Source: Clostridiaceae bacterium (GTDB lineage: Bacteria; Bacillota; Clostridia; DSM-8532). Taken from it: a stretch of 64,000 nt of DNA. Numbering within the stretch: the stretch's first letter is position 1; each line of letters opens with the position of its first letter. Below, piece by piece: positions 1-9,315 of this stretch. The notes under the pieces are model-generated. The model did no database searches and was not told the origin of the DNA. It saw nothing but the letters and a program-made list of their open reading frames with translations. Location: assembly GCA_012521105.1 (NCBI GenBank), contig JAAYNA010000039.1, positions 1 through 64,000 of the forward strand. Reading direction: 5' to 3'. The position numbers were made by a program, and so were the translations under genes.

Positions 1-207
1 GTGTTATTATTCATATATAACTCATGGTACTCCTTTGCTAATGTTTTTCTTTGGTTATTAAACATTTTACAATGGATTACCATGAGTTTTCTATATATTA
101 CGGCATTTTATTTTACAACTTCCCTAAGAACTTACAGCTACCTGATGGGTAGCATAGGGCTTTTACTTCTTTCCAAGAGTTACAGGTGATTCGGGTGATT
201 TTGGTTT
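1..207. other. Intergenic flank at window start
   Basis: No gene is supported here. A plus-strand open frame covers positions 1-189 and translates to a very hydrophobic peptide, but it has no visible ribosome site, no recognisable family, and its composition is what AT-rich noncoding DNA gives. The only structured sequence near it is the repeat copy that begins at 208. Confidence 0.4.
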
Positions 208-288
208 GCGAGTTTCGGCTTGCCCGAGCTGAACTGCACAGCTCTTGCAAATGTAGCGTCCTGTTTCGGGTATTGCGCAATATCTCCG
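208..288. repeat. Partial copy of the 4.1-kb foldback repeat
   Basis: About 80 bp, starting GCGAGTTTCGGCTTGCCCGA and ending CAATATCTCC, that is repeated at 4159-4237 with one 1-base gap and two or three substitutions. It corresponds to the centre and right half of the longer palindromic element there; the left half and the outer arms are not found on the upstream side, so this is a truncated copy. It ends three bases before the stop codon of the patatin-like gene. See the entry at 4062-4319. Confidence 0.75.
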
Positions 289-290
289 GG

Positions 291-1349
291 TTAAACAGAG
301 GGGAGGGAGACAAAAGAACCATCACCGCGCTTCCCCTGGGCTATTAATCTGACAAGTTTATTAATCTGAACTGTGTTGCCATTCCACATTTCCCTGCCTT
401 TGGCAAGCAAATATTCGATATTTTCAGTGTTCCCGTCATCAATACCGGCCTTTTCACTGCCAAGATCAATATCGAAGCGGAAAAGTGTGACCTGGGGCAG
501 TTTCTTCAGCATGTGATTTGTACTTATCTTTTGGCCTTCACCGACTGCGGTAATCAGCGGTACCCCAAGCCATGGCGCAATCCAGTTAAAAAATCCCCAA
601 TTTCGCATTTTATCTGTTTTATACTCCTCTTTTTGGTTTCCTGTGCCCAGTGACAGAATTATATACTCGCTGCTGTCAGGGAAAATTTTTCTGGCTTCTA
701 TAAATGCGCTCATTGCAGGATTTATGCAAAAAATACCGCCATCTATAAGACAGTAACTGTCATCAAATTTATCAATACGGCTGGTATATACAGGCGGAAA
801 GTAGGTAGGAACTGCCGCTGTTGACAATGCCGCATCTACCATATAAAAATCAGGATCTGTGTCCCCGCCTGCATTAAGCGGCCTTTTTTTAATAAAAACC
901 GGCTGCATGGTTTTCATATCAAAAGTTGTAATTAATACATTTGTCAAGGCTTCTTTAACAGTATGATTTTTAAATATTTCTCTTAAAACCGTCCGAAACG
1001 GATCAGGGCTGTATTTACTTGTAAATATCTGTCTTATTATTTTTCGCACTCTGTTTCTGTTTCCAGGGAATACTCTGTTACCAAACATTTTGTACAGCTC
1101 CGGTAATTGCTCTGCATACACACCCCCGTTGATATCATATAAATCTCCATCACTTTTTTTGTAAAGAGGAACCGTTAAAGCAAGAGTTATCAAACCACCT
1201 GTGGATGTTCCTGCTATAATGTCAAAAATTTGATGGTAAGGTCTTTTTACACCATTTCTCTCAAGCACTTTTTTCAGCTCTGACAGGAAAAATGCCGGTA
1301 TTATACCACGAATTCCTCCACCGTCTACAGAAAGAACAAATCGTTTCAC
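291..1349 (-). CDS. Patatin-like phospholipase
   Basis: Predicted acyl hydrolase acting on membrane lipids. The sequence shows the patatin Ser-Asp dyad: the oxyanion loop DGGGIRG at residues 9-15, the nucleophile elbow GTSTGG with Ser49, and the DGG motif with Asp203. Length (352 aa) suits a single-domain bacterial patatin such as the CapV-type and plant-like enzymes. There is no signal peptide or membrane segment, so it is probably cytosolic. I chose the GTG at 1349, which has GGGGG five bases upstream, over the GTG at 1361. It is divergent from the glycosidase at 1518 and no cyclase, sensor or other defence gene lies beside it, so a phage-defence role is not supported; lipid turnover is equally likely. 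Family call is firm, role is open. Confidence 0.85.
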   Translation of the reverse strand: MKRFVLSVDGGGIRGIIPAFFLSELKKVLERNGVKRPYHQIFDIIAGTSTGGLITLALTVPLYKKSDGDLYDINGGVYAEQLPELYKMFGNRVFPGNRNRVRKIIRQIFTSKYSPDPFRTVLREIFKNHTVKEALTNVLITTFDMKTMQPVFIKKRPLNAGGDTDPDFYMVDAALSTAAVPTYFPPVYTSRIDKFDDSYCLIDGGIFCINPAMSAFIEARKIFPDSSEYIILSLGTGNQKEEYKTDKMRNWGFFNWIAPWLGVPLITAVGEGQKISTNHMLKKLPQVTLFRFDIDLGSEKAGIDDGNTENIEYLLAKGREMWNGNTVQINKLVRLIAQGKRGDGSFVSLPSV

Positions 1350-1452
1350 AATAACCCCCACATATATTTTTCTATTGGATCCTATGTTTCATTCTGTTAT
1401 AAATGCTTAATTACTAATAGAATTTTTTGCCGGTCCTCAAAGCTGTAAATCA

Positions 1453-1481
1453 TTCAAAGACCTAATCAAAAGTGGTATAAT
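1453..1481 (+). promoter_or_regulatory. Promoter of the glycosidase-like gene
   Basis: A -35-like TTCAAA at 1453-1458 and a perfect -10 TATAAT at 1476-1481 are separated by 17 bp, about 30 bp upstream of the ribosome site GGAAGGTGA of the gene at 1518. Confidence 0.55.
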
Positions 1482-1517
1482 AGTACTCGCAGGCATCATT
1501 ATCTGGAAGGTGATTTT

Positions 1518-4043
1518 ATGGAATTCACGAAACTGGACAAAGTACTTAATCTTAACCTGGACAAACACAGGCCTTTGGCCTTTTTTGGAATTAAAGCCCA
1601 TGAAAGTCATGGAAGCATCATAGATTGGGTGAAATGGTGCAAGAGGCAGGGCTTTCGTGGATTCAATATAATAATTGCATCAGATTGTATGGGGCGGGCT
1701 AACGAGTCGTGGATTAACATGGTACTTGATTCCTATGAAACAGCGTTAAAAACCGCAAAGGAAGAAGGGCTTGAGGTATGGATATTCGATGATTGGGGAT
1801 ACCCCAGTGGCACAGCAGGTGGGCTGGTCTGCACAGAAGATTCATACAGGGCTAAAAAACTTGTAATTTCCCATAACTGTATATTAAAAAAAGGGGAGCG
1901 TATTTCGCTTACAATGCCTGATAATTTAGTTTCTGCAGGCATACTGAAAAACAATACCTTTGAAAGACTTAACACAAGATCAAAAGAGCCTTTTGAATAT
2001 GTCTGCGAGGACGACTATGCTCTTATTGTTGTAGTTTCATGGGATTACGATGAACATGCTTCAAAATCCTCATGTAAATCATATCCCGGAGATCCTGCAA
2101 TGTCCTGTATGGATATGCTGAATCCAAAGGCAACCAAAAAGTTTCTAAGTGTTATGCATGACAGGCATTATCAAAGATTTTCAGAGTATTTCGGCGATGT
2201 TATTAAGGGTTTTTTCTATGATGAACCATATCTTAGGTTTGATTTTCCGTACAGTCAAAAGCTTTTTGAAGTATTCCAGAAAAAGAAGGGGTACGACCTG
2301 CTGGAAATACTGCCCTACCTTCTTGTTAATATTAATGATAACCAGCCGGCAGCCATAAAAGAATACATTGATGATTTTTTTGATGTATATACTGATATGG
2401 TGGCAGATAATTTTTACCGCGTTCTCAGCCAGTGGTGCAGCGAGCACGGGGTTGAACTGTCGGGGCATATGGACCTGGATCATCACCTTAATACATTAAA
2501 TACAATAAGCGGGCATTTTTTTAAGAACATGCAATACAACAGCAGACCTGCCATAGATGTAATCTGGGCACAGATTGAACCGGGGGTTTTTACCGATTTC
2601 CCCAGATACGCAGGTTCGGTTAAAAGGATTTTAGGCCGAAAGCATGCTGTATCCGAAACTTTCGCAGGAATGGGTCAGGGACTGCACGGCGATTTAATGA
2701 GGTATATTACCGATCATCAGGTTATTCGCGGGATTGATGACTTTCACCTTATGTACTCTAATAACAGCCCCGACGATCCTTCTGAAAGCCCGCAAATGCC
2801 TAATCATATGCTCCAGGAACCTTTCGGGAAGCTTATATATGAACGTATGGCAGCTGCTTCGGCTATTTCCTGCTATGGTATGTCAGCCGGAAACACTGCA
2901 GTTTACGTGCCCTGTTATGATTTATACAGGGCTCAGCTTAGTATAGGTCAGCTCACTGTTAACAATGCCGAGAAATTTATTTGGGAATGGGTTAATGACA
3001 TTGCCCGGGAATTAACATACATGCCCTGTGATTTTGATTATATTTGGGATGAAGCAATTCTTATGCTTGAATTAACAGAAGGTGGGCTTTTAACCGGGTC
3101 GGGTCATATAATAGACACAATTATTTTACCACCGAATTGTACAATTAAGAATGATATAGCCAAAAAACTGAAATTATTCTCAAAAGCAGGAGGAAGAATT
3201 ATATCTGTATTCCGGTATAATCCGCTTTTGGAACAGGAAGCAATACTGTGCAGTGAACTCACTTCGCTGAGAAAATATATCGATACTCCTGTTGCCATAG
3301 CCCCTAAAAGCAAGATATCCCTCTGCACCAGAATTGGTGAGGACAAAACTGTGTACATGCTGCTGAATGAATCTTTGGAAGATTCAGACGTTGAGATATG
3401 CATTAATAATAATGGTGCTTTATATGAGGCCAGTCTTAGGGATGGCAGCTTAACACTTGTTTCACAGGAAGGGCCTTTCAAATTCTCAACTCAGTTTGAC
3501 GGCTGTGGTATGAAAGTATTTATTACAGATACGAAAGGTACCATTTCCTCGGCTAATAATATTTTTTACACTGATTCTGTACACCGAAGGGAAAACTGTA
3601 TAGAGCCATTTGACTGGCGGGTTGTACTGCCTGATAAAAAAGAAGTAAAGCTTGACGGTAAAAACTGGCCCGACTGGACAAGTCTTGGGTGGCCTGAATA
3701 TTCAGGATTTATGAAATACACTTCATACTTTGACTATGATTGTGATCAGACAGAGGCAATTCTTTATATGCCCGAGCTTCACTACCATGCTGCAGTGTAC
3801 GTCGATGGAAAGGAAGCCGGAAAAGTTGCATATAAACCCTATGAACTGGTTTTATCAGGATTAAGCAAGGGAAGGCATAAACTTGAGATTGAGGTTTATA
3901 ACACCGGTGCAAACCAGGTTGTGGGGACCATAGAAGCAGAAAAGAAAAAATATTCAAAACGTTTTGCCCATATGGCAGCCCACGACAGAAAATGGCTTAA
4001 ATCAGGGTTGCTTGGGCGGGTTACAATCCATCCGGCAGATTAG
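1518..4043 (+). CDS. Glycoside hydrolase-like protein (GH106-like)
   Basis: 841-residue protein that resembles large alpha-L-rhamnosidase-like (GH106-type) glycosidases. The N-terminal half carries the barrel-like region with WIFDDWGYPSG near residue 95 and the acidic motif FFYDEP with Asp235/Glu236, as in related proteins. The C-terminal part (about 680-840) looks like a galactose-binding or jelly-roll sugar-binding domain (RHKLEIEVYN). There is no signal peptide, so the substrate is probably an oligosaccharide taken up by the cell. It has a good ribosome site (GGAAGGTGA, five bases before ATG) and its own promoter, and stands alone, not beside a transporter. The exact glycan is not known; a family-2-like or uncharacterised glycosidase is the alternative. 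Confidence 0.65.
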   Translation: MEFTKLDKVLNLNLDKHRPLAFFGIKAHESHGSIIDWVKWCKRQGFRGFNIIIASDCMGRANESWINMVLDSYETALKTAKEEGLEVWIFDDWGYPSGTAGGLVCTEDSYRAKKLVISHNCILKKGERISLTMPDNLVSAGILKNNTFERLNTRSKEPFEYVCEDDYALIVVVSWDYDEHASKSSCKSYPGDPAMSCMDMLNPKATKKFLSVMHDRHYQRFSEYFGDVIKGFFYDEPYLRFDFPYSQKLFEVFQKKKGYDLLEILPYLLVNINDNQPAAIKEYIDDFFDVYTDMVADNFYRVLSQWCSEHGVELSGHMDLDHHLNTLNTISGHFFKNMQYNSRPAIDVIWAQIEPGVFTDFPRYAGSVKRILGRKHAVSETFAGMGQGLHGDLMRYITDHQVIRGIDDFHLMYSNNSPDDPSESPQMPNHMLQEPFGKLIYERMAAASAISCYGMSAGNTAVYVPCYDLYRAQLSIGQLTVNNAEKFIWEWVNDIARELTYMPCDFDYIWDEAILMLELTEGGLLTGSGHIIDTIILPPNCTIKNDIAKKLKLFSKAGGRIISVFRYNPLLEQEAILCSELTSLRKYIDTPVAIAPKSKISLCTRIGEDKTVYMLLNESLEDSDVEICINNNGALYEASLRDGSLTLVSQEGPFKFSTQFDGCGMKVFITDTKGTISSANNIFYTDSVHRRENCIEPFDWRVVLPDKKEVKLDGKNWPDWTSLGWPEYSGFMKYTSYFDYDCDQTEAILYMPELHYHAAVYVDGKEAGKVAYKPYELVLSGLSKGRHKLEIEVYNTGANQVVGTIEAEKKKYSKRFAHMAAHDRKWLKSGLLGRVTIHPAD

Positions 4044-4061
4044 AAGCATGGGGACATTTCT

Positions 4062-4319
4062 TATGCTTTCCGGAAACTAAATCACTAGCCGTGAGTCAAG
4101 ATATTGTGCAATACAAGGAAACTTTTAGCGAAATGCAGCTTAGAGATGTGCAGTCAGAGCGAGTTTCGGCTTGCCCGAGCTGAACTGCACAGCTCTTGCA
4201 AATGTAGCGTCTGTTTCCGGTATTGCACAATATCTCCACAATATTAGTGCGCGGGCCCTGCTTCGGGTGTTTTGCCCAGTTTTATACTTCTGCAAGTAAT
4301 TCAGTTTCCGGAAAGCATA
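4062..4319. repeat. Palindromic, MITE-like foldback element
   Basis: A 258-bp intergenic element bounded by a perfect 17-bp inverted repeat (TATGCTTTCCGGAAACT at 4062-4078 and its complement at 4303-4319). Inside it a second perfect 16-bp inverted repeat (AGATATTGTGCAATAC at 4099-4114, complement at about 4220-4235) closes a long imperfect hairpin with further pairing (GGAAAC; AGAGxTGTGCAGT). The central and right portion is repeated at 208-288. No open reading frame is present. It sits between two convergent genes. It could be a non-autonomous mobile element or a highly structured RNA. Confidence 0.7.
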
Positions 4320-4327
4320 GCTACGTT

Positions 4328-4963
4328 CTAATCTCTTGAAACAATGGCATAGAGACGGCCTTTTTTAATTGTTACCTCGGCTCTGTCCGAGGTAAATTCA
4401 TTACTGATTCCAAGGCCGGTGCCCATTACCATTACCGCATCTTTCAGAGGATATGCCAGTCCTTTAGTTGTAATACCCTCAACCTTCGGAGTTGCGGGTA
4501 TAAGCGACAGGTAAAAACCTTCCTTTTTTTGAAGTTCGATCTGATCTGTGATCAGATAAATATAATTATTGCTGTTTACAATGACTCCTTCTGCACCTGC
4601 ATCGGCAAGCTTATGGAGAAGCTGGATATTGGAAAGGGTATGATCCAGCCTTGTGCCTGTAGCGCCTGCAATAATAATTCTGGTTCCGCCCTTTTCCACT
4701 GCAATATCTAAAGCCAGCTCCATATCGGTATAATCTTTCTGCTTAGGAAATTTAATTATTTCAACGTTATTATTCTGGTAGAACTTCTTCATTTCAGGAT
4801 CAATTGAATCAAAATCCCCAACCAGAATATGAGGTTTTATTCCGGCCTGATTTAAATACCGCGACCCGCCGTCGGCACATATAATAAGGTCGGACGTTTT
4901 GGAGTATTCTTCAATAATTTCAGTGGATTCAACCGTTCCACTGCCTACAACCAATACATTCAT
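4328..4963 (-). CDS. thiN: Thiamine pyrophosphokinase
   Basis: Transfers pyrophosphate from ATP to thiamine to make thiamine diphosphate in the cytosol. The 211-aa protein has the family motifs: CADGGSRY (29-36), GDFDSI (49-54), KDYTD (76-80) and TRLDH (104-108), which bind metal, nucleotide and thiamine. Length is normal for the bacterial ThiN family. It is the last gene of the rsmB-rlmN-prpC-prkC-rsgA-rpe-thiN run and starts two bases after the rpe stop, so it is almost certainly co-transcribed and translationally linked. No TPP riboswitch is visible in front of it, consistent with expression from the housekeeping operon. Confidence 0.95.
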   Translation of the reverse strand: MNVLVVGSGTVESTEIIEEYSKTSDLIICADGGSRYLNQAGIKPHILVGDFDSIDPEMKKFYQNNNVEIIKFPKQKDYTDMELALDIAVEKGGTRIIIAGATGTRLDHTLSNIQLLHKLADAGAEGVIVNSNNYIYLITDQIELQKKEGFYLSLIPATPKVEGITTKGLAYPLKDAVMVMGTGLGISNEFTSDRAEVTIKKGRLYAIVSRD

Positions 4964-4965
4964 AT

Positions 4966-5658
4966 TTAGATCTTTCCAATAAAAGCTGATTTTTCTCTCA
5001 GTTCTGAAACAAAACGAGATTTATCGGGTGCATTAAAAAATGCAGACCCTGCAACAATTACATTTGCTCCTGCAGCTGTTACTTCAGTTATATTATTAGT
5101 ACTGATACCACCATCTATCTGCAAAAGAACATTGGGACAGCTTCTATTTAGTCTTTCACGCAGTGCTTTTATTTTTTCTGTCATTTGCGGTATGTATTTC
5201 TGCCCACCAAAGCCCGGATTTACTGTCATTATCAGTACCATATCCACAAGTTCCAATACATAATCCAAAACATTCAACGGGGTCGCCGGATTCAGCGCAA
5301 CACCTGCCTTAATCCCTGCTTCCCGTATAACCTGAAGAGTCCGGTTTAAATGCGTGCAGGCCTCAGCATGCACAGTTATCATGTCCGCTCCTGCTTCAAT
5401 AAAATCATTTAATAAAAGCTCGGGTTTTTCAATCATTAAATGAACATCAATAAACATGTCGGTTTGTTTGCGCATGGATTTTATTACAGGAGGACCTATT
5501 GTAAGGTTTGGTACAAAATGGCCGTCCATTACATCGGTATGAACCCAGTCCCCACCGGCATCTTTAATAGTATCCAAAGCCTCTTTCAAACGCGTGAAAT
5601 CGGCAGACAGAATTGACGGTGCAACAATTATTTCATTCTTATCTGTACCTGTTTTCAT
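4966..5658 (-). CDS. rpe: Ribulose-phosphate 3-epimerase
   Basis: Interconverts D-ribulose 5-phosphate and D-xylulose 5-phosphate in the pentose phosphate pathway. The 230-aa TIM barrel shows SILSADF (15-21), DVMDGHFVPNLTIG (from 42), DVHLMI (71-76), NPGFGGQ and a phosphate-binding DGGI motif. Residues for metal and acid/base chemistry are in place (Asp42, His40, His73). The start overlaps the 3' end of rsgA by 20 bases, implying coupled translation; this rsgA-rpe-thiN order is typical of Firmicutes. Confidence 0.96.
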   Translation of the reverse strand: MKTGTDKNEIIVAPSILSADFTRLKEALDTIKDAGGDWVHTDVMDGHFVPNLTIGPPVIKSMRKQTDMFIDVHLMIEKPELLLNDFIEAGADMITVHAEACTHLNRTLQVIREAGIKAGVALNPATPLNVLDYVLELVDMVLIMTVNPGFGGQKYIPQMTEKIKALRERLNRSCPNVLLQIDGGISTNNITEVTAAGANVIVAGSAFFNAPDKSRFVSELREKSAFIGKI

Positions 5659-6523
5659 ATTGTAATTTCAACTCCTCATACAATCTCTGGTAGCATTCGT
5701 ACCTTATTAATGAAATCTCACCCGACTGGACAGAATCCTTTACTGCACAACCGGGTTCCTTGATATGACTGCAGCCATTAAATTTACATTGGCCCTCTAA
5801 TTCATTAAACTCGGGGTACATTGAAGACAATTCACTATATTCAATGCCTTCCAATGACATTGAACTAAACCCGGGGGTGTCCACAACGTAACCATCGTTG
5901 TCTAGGGGCAATAGCTGAACATGCCTCGTTGTATGCCGGCCTCTTTGAATTTTGCTCATATCCCCGGTTTCCATAACCCATGAATCTATAATATTGTTCA
6001 GAATAGTGGACTTACCAACACCAGACTGGCCTGCGAACACAGTCCGGAACCCTTTAAGTTTTTCGTGTAGTTCATCATATCCATGTTTTCCGACTTTACT
6101 TATAGGAACAACCAGATACCCCGTACCTTTATAGATACTTTCTACCTCTGAAAGCTCGTTTTCATCTATTAAATCAATTTTGTTTATTATTATAAGCGGT
6201 GTTATGCCGTTTTTTTCTGCAGTAATAAGTAATTTATCCACAAGCAGGAAATCGGGTTCAGGGGATATCTTTGCCATAACAATAGCTATTTGATTTACAT
6301 TCGCAACAGGGGGACGTATAAAGAAATTCTGTCTTGTTTCAATTTCCTCAATCCAGCCCTCCCGTGCTGCTTCATCGGTTATAGTGAAATTCACAAAGTC
6401 ACCTACAAGTGGCGTTATCCCTTTCTTTCTGAAAACCCCCCTTGTTCTGCATTCATATATCCCGGTACTGCACTCTACTGTATAAAAGCCCCCCACACCC
6501 TTCAGGATTAAACCTCTTGGCAA
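5639..6523 (-). CDS. rsgA: Ribosome maturation GTPase RsgA
   Basis: Circularly permuted GTPase that checks late assembly of the 30S subunit. The 294-aa protein has an N-terminal OB fold (about 1-70), then G4 NKID (114-117), G1 GQSGVGKST (165-173), G2 GRHTTR, G3 DTPG (215-218), and a C-terminal zinc knuckle with Cys246, Cys251, His253 and Cys259. The motif order G4-G1-G2-G3 is diagnostic. It lies between the PASTA kinase gene and rpe; in Bacillus the homologue (YloQ/CpgA) is a reported substrate of the same kinase, so the operon groups regulator and target. Confidence 0.96.
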   Translation of the reverse strand: MPRGLILKGVGGFYTVECSTGIYECRTRGVFRKKGITPLVGDFVNFTITDEAAREGWIEEIETRQNFFIRPPVANVNQIAIVMAKISPEPDFLLVDKLLITAEKNGITPLIIINKIDLIDENELSEVESIYKGTGYLVVPISKVGKHGYDELHEKLKGFRTVFAGQSGVGKSTILNNIIDSWVMETGDMSKIQRGRHTTRHVQLLPLDNDGYVVDTPGFSSMSLEGIEYSELSSMYPEFNELEGQCKFNGCSHIKEPGCAVKDSVQSGEISLIRYECYQRLYEELKLQYENRYR

Positions 6524-6541
6524 AAATACTCCTCCATTTCA

Positions 6542-8545
6542 CTATTGCTGAATAAAAACTTCCTCTTCATATTGAAACTCACCATCCATATAAACTATTA
6601 ATGTTGTTTTTTCACCGGGGGTAACGGGTACAAGCACTTCGTACGGGAATCTGGATTTTTCCACAGCACCTTGTCTTAATAAAATCTCTTCCCCGGTATC
6701 TCCGGTAGTATAGTACACAACCAGTTCTACTATATTTCCGAAGTTTCGGTTTGGAGGAAGATGTATATACCTGGTTACCCTGGTACTGCCTGCCGGATCA
6801 ATACTGGCTCCGATTCCATCCCCGCCCGCAGGGGATTGTTCATCTCCAAAATAGAGATTAATCGCAGTTAATTCTTTAACAGGGGTTCCGGCTTTCGGTT
6901 CCTGATCTATAATCCAGCCCTTGTATCCTTCCCTGCCTTCAGGAAAAATCTTTCCTACAGTTAAGTTTTGTGAAAGCAGTTTATGCTTTGCCTCATCCAT
7001 TGTACTGCCTGTTAAATCGGGTACAATAACATCTTTTAATTCCGGACCAAGGCTTCTGTATATTATAACCTCACTTCCAACAGCCACTGTTGAACCCATT
7101 TCAGGTTCTGTTCTTATTACTCTTCCTTCGGCTACTTCATCACTGTATTCGGCAATTTCTCTTGGTTTAAGCTTTAATTCATCTCTAAGGTGGATTTCCA
7201 CCTCAACATAGTCGGCAAATTTTATATCGGTTGGAATTACAACCTGTTCCACACCATTACTGACAGTAAGCTCCACCTTCGTAATGGCATCCTTTCCGGG
7301 CATAATTGAAATACCCGCTGTGGGTTTCTGGTCTATAACAATCCCTTTCGGAACGGTATCATGGTATTCATATACCGGTTCTACATATGGAAGATTCTTT
7401 TCCTCCAAATCTGCTATAGCTTCTTCTATACTCATACCAACATAGTTGATTACTTCCACCGGCTGTTTTTTAGGTGCAAGGATTGCTCCTACGACATCCC
7501 TGACAATTTTATCATATGCAAGCCAAATGCCGCCTACGATTAGGCCGATTAGCAGGATGTATATGGATGCAATTAAAAAACCTTTTTTCGATGATTTCTT
7601 CTCCTTTTTTTCTTTTCTGTTTGCTTTCTTTTTCCGAACATTTTTCCCAGCCAAAACTTCCTCCTCCAAACTTCCCATAACTCTTGTTGCGTATGGATCC
7701 GGTTCATAGCCATTTCGTTCAATAATTTCACCTTTTTTAAGGTGATCAAGCTCTGCTATCATCTGCAGTGCACTGTCATAACGCTCGGTCTTTGATTTTT
7801 TCATTGCACGAAGAACAATCCCGTCCATTGCTTCGGGTATCTCAGGTGCAAACCTGGATGGCGCTAAAGGCTCTTCCTCAATATGTTTTAATGCTACCGA
7901 AACAGGGTTATCAGCATCAAAAGGCACCCTTCCTGTAAGCATTTCAAATAAAGTTACTCCAACAGAATAGATGTCGGATTTTTCATCGGTATAACCACCT
8001 CGTGCCTGTTCAGGTGATGAATAATGAACCGAACCCACAGTATCAATTTTCCGCGTTATTGTAGATGTTGAAGCAGCTCTGGCTATACCGAAATCTGTAA
8101 CTTTTGGCACATTATCCGATGTCATTAATATATTCTGAGGTTTTATGTCCCGGTGAATAATACTGTGCCTGTGAGCTTTATGCAGGGCGCTTAAAACAGA
8201 AATTGCTATTTCTGCAGCTTCCTGCCATGGAAGTGCCCCATTTTGCCTGATGTAATCCTTTAAAGTTATCCCGTCAATATACTCCATTACAATGTAATGT
8301 ATATTACCTTCTCTTCCAACATCGTAAATTGATACAATATTTGGATGATTCAGGCTGCCTGCTGCATAGGCCTCCCTTTCAAAACGTTCCAAAAACTCTT
8401 CATCATTAACAAATTCATCTTTTAATATTTTAACTGCTACCCATCTTTTTAATACCCGGCATTTTGCCTTATATACATCAGCCATGCCGCCACTGCCTAT
8501 TCTTTCAATCAATTCGTACCGATTATTCAGAACTCTTCCAGTCAT
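6542..8545 (-). CDS. prkC: PASTA-domain Ser/Thr protein kinase
   Basis: Membrane-anchored Hanks-type kinase that senses peptidoglycan fragments and controls growth, cell-wall metabolism and, in spore formers, germination. The kinase domain (1-270) has the glycine loop GSGGMA (17-22), Lys39, catalytic HRDIKPQN (131-138) and DFGIA. A basic stretch and a transmembrane helix (about 320-345) are followed by three PASTA repeats (about 355-570) and a further C-terminal beta-rich domain ending at 667. It is directly downstream of its phosphatase prpC. The symbol is by homology to B. subtilis PrkC. Confidence 0.95.
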   Translation of the reverse strand: MTGRVLNNRYELIERIGSGGMADVYKAKCRVLKRWVAVKILKDEFVNDEEFLERFEREAYAAGSLNHPNIVSIYDVGREGNIHYIVMEYIDGITLKDYIRQNGALPWQEAAEIAISVLSALHKAHRHSIIHRDIKPQNILMTSDNVPKVTDFGIARAASTSTITRKIDTVGSVHYSSPEQARGGYTDEKSDIYSVGVTLFEMLTGRVPFDADNPVSVALKHIEEEPLAPSRFAPEIPEAMDGIVLRAMKKSKTERYDSALQMIAELDHLKKGEIIERNGYEPDPYATRVMGSLEEEVLAGKNVRKKKANRKEKKEKKSSKKGFLIASIYILLIGLIVGGIWLAYDKIVRDVVGAILAPKKQPVEVINYVGMSIEEAIADLEEKNLPYVEPVYEYHDTVPKGIVIDQKPTAGISIMPGKDAITKVELTVSNGVEQVVIPTDIKFADYVEVEIHLRDELKLKPREIAEYSDEVAEGRVIRTEPEMGSTVAVGSEVIIYRSLGPELKDVIVPDLTGSTMDEAKHKLLSQNLTVGKIFPEGREGYKGWIIDQEPKAGTPVKELTAINLYFGDEQSPAGGDGIGASIDPAGSTRVTRYIHLPPNRNFGNIVELVVYYTTGDTGEEILLRQGAVEKSRFPYEVLVPVTPGEKTTLIVYMDGEFQYEEEVFIQQ

Positions 8546-8578
8546 TCCCGCACCTCAAATTCATTTTTACTCAACCAC

Positions 8579-9313
8579 TCATATTTTCACAGCAATAGCA
8601 GTAATATTGTCATCTCCACCACGTTCATTAGCCAATGCCACCATATTTCTCAGAATAATATTTAAATCCTTTTCTTCCCTAAGCATGGACAGTAATTCAT
8701 CCGACGAAAGTTTCATGGTCAGGCCATCAGTACAGAAAAGATATATGTCATCGGGCATTACATCCAGACTGTAGAAATCTATCTGAACCTCTTTTTCGTA
8801 ACCCAAAGCCCTGGTGATCTGATTTCTTAACGGATGTACCTTTGCTTCTTCCTGATCCAGTATTCCTTTTTCAACCAGTTCACCAACAAAAGAATGATCC
8901 CTTGTGAGCTTTTCAATGGTTTCATTCCGAATTAAGTAGAAGCGGCTGTCTCCGATATGGGCTATCGTTAGCTTTCCGTTACAAAGTAATCCTGCTGTAA
9001 GGGTTGTACCAATACTGGAGCCATTCAGGTTATCCAAAGCATATTGGAATATCACTTCATTCGCTTTATTAATGGCTTCTGTTAAAACCTGCTCGATTGT
9101 ATTTCCAGCATTCTTCTTTTCTAAATAGCAACTTATGCTTTTCGAAATTGACTCCACAGCCATTTTACTGGCTATATCACCGGCCTGGTGCCCCCCCATG
9201 CCATCAGCAACAATAAATGCCTGCGGATTACCATTCATATCAAGTATAATGTTCCAGAAATCCTCATTTTGTTCCCGGATGATCCCCTTGTCGCTAATAG
9301 CCGCATATTTCAC
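8579..9313 (-). CDS. prpC: PP2C-type protein phosphatase
   Basis: Metal-dependent serine/threonine phosphatase that reverses PrkC phosphorylation. The 244-aa protein has the PP2C motifs DGMGG (37-41), HIGDSR and the C-terminal GGDDNITAI that supplies metal-binding aspartates. Length matches the minimal PrpC/Stp1 type. It begins two bases from the end of rlmN and is followed by prkC after about 30 bases, the standard Firmicutes arrangement of phosphatase plus kinase. Confidence 0.96.
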   Translation of the reverse strand: MKYAAISDKGIIREQNEDFWNIILDMNGNPQAFIVADGMGGHQAGDIASKMAVESISKSISCYLEKKNAGNTIEQVLTEAINKANEVIFQYALDNLNGSSIGTTLTAGLLCNGKLTIAHIGDSRFYLIRNETIEKLTRDHSFVGELVEKGILDQEEAKVHPLRNQITRALGYEKEVQIDFYSLDVMPDDIYLFCTDGLTMKLSSDELLSMLREEKDLNIILRNMVALANERGGDDNITAIAVKI

Positions 9314-9315
9314 CG

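Noticed and set aside
1-189. Plus-strand open frame of 62 codons, strongly hydrophobic
   Set aside because: No ribosome site, no family, and AT-rich noncoding DNA gives such peptides; the window edge also prevents judging a longer gene.
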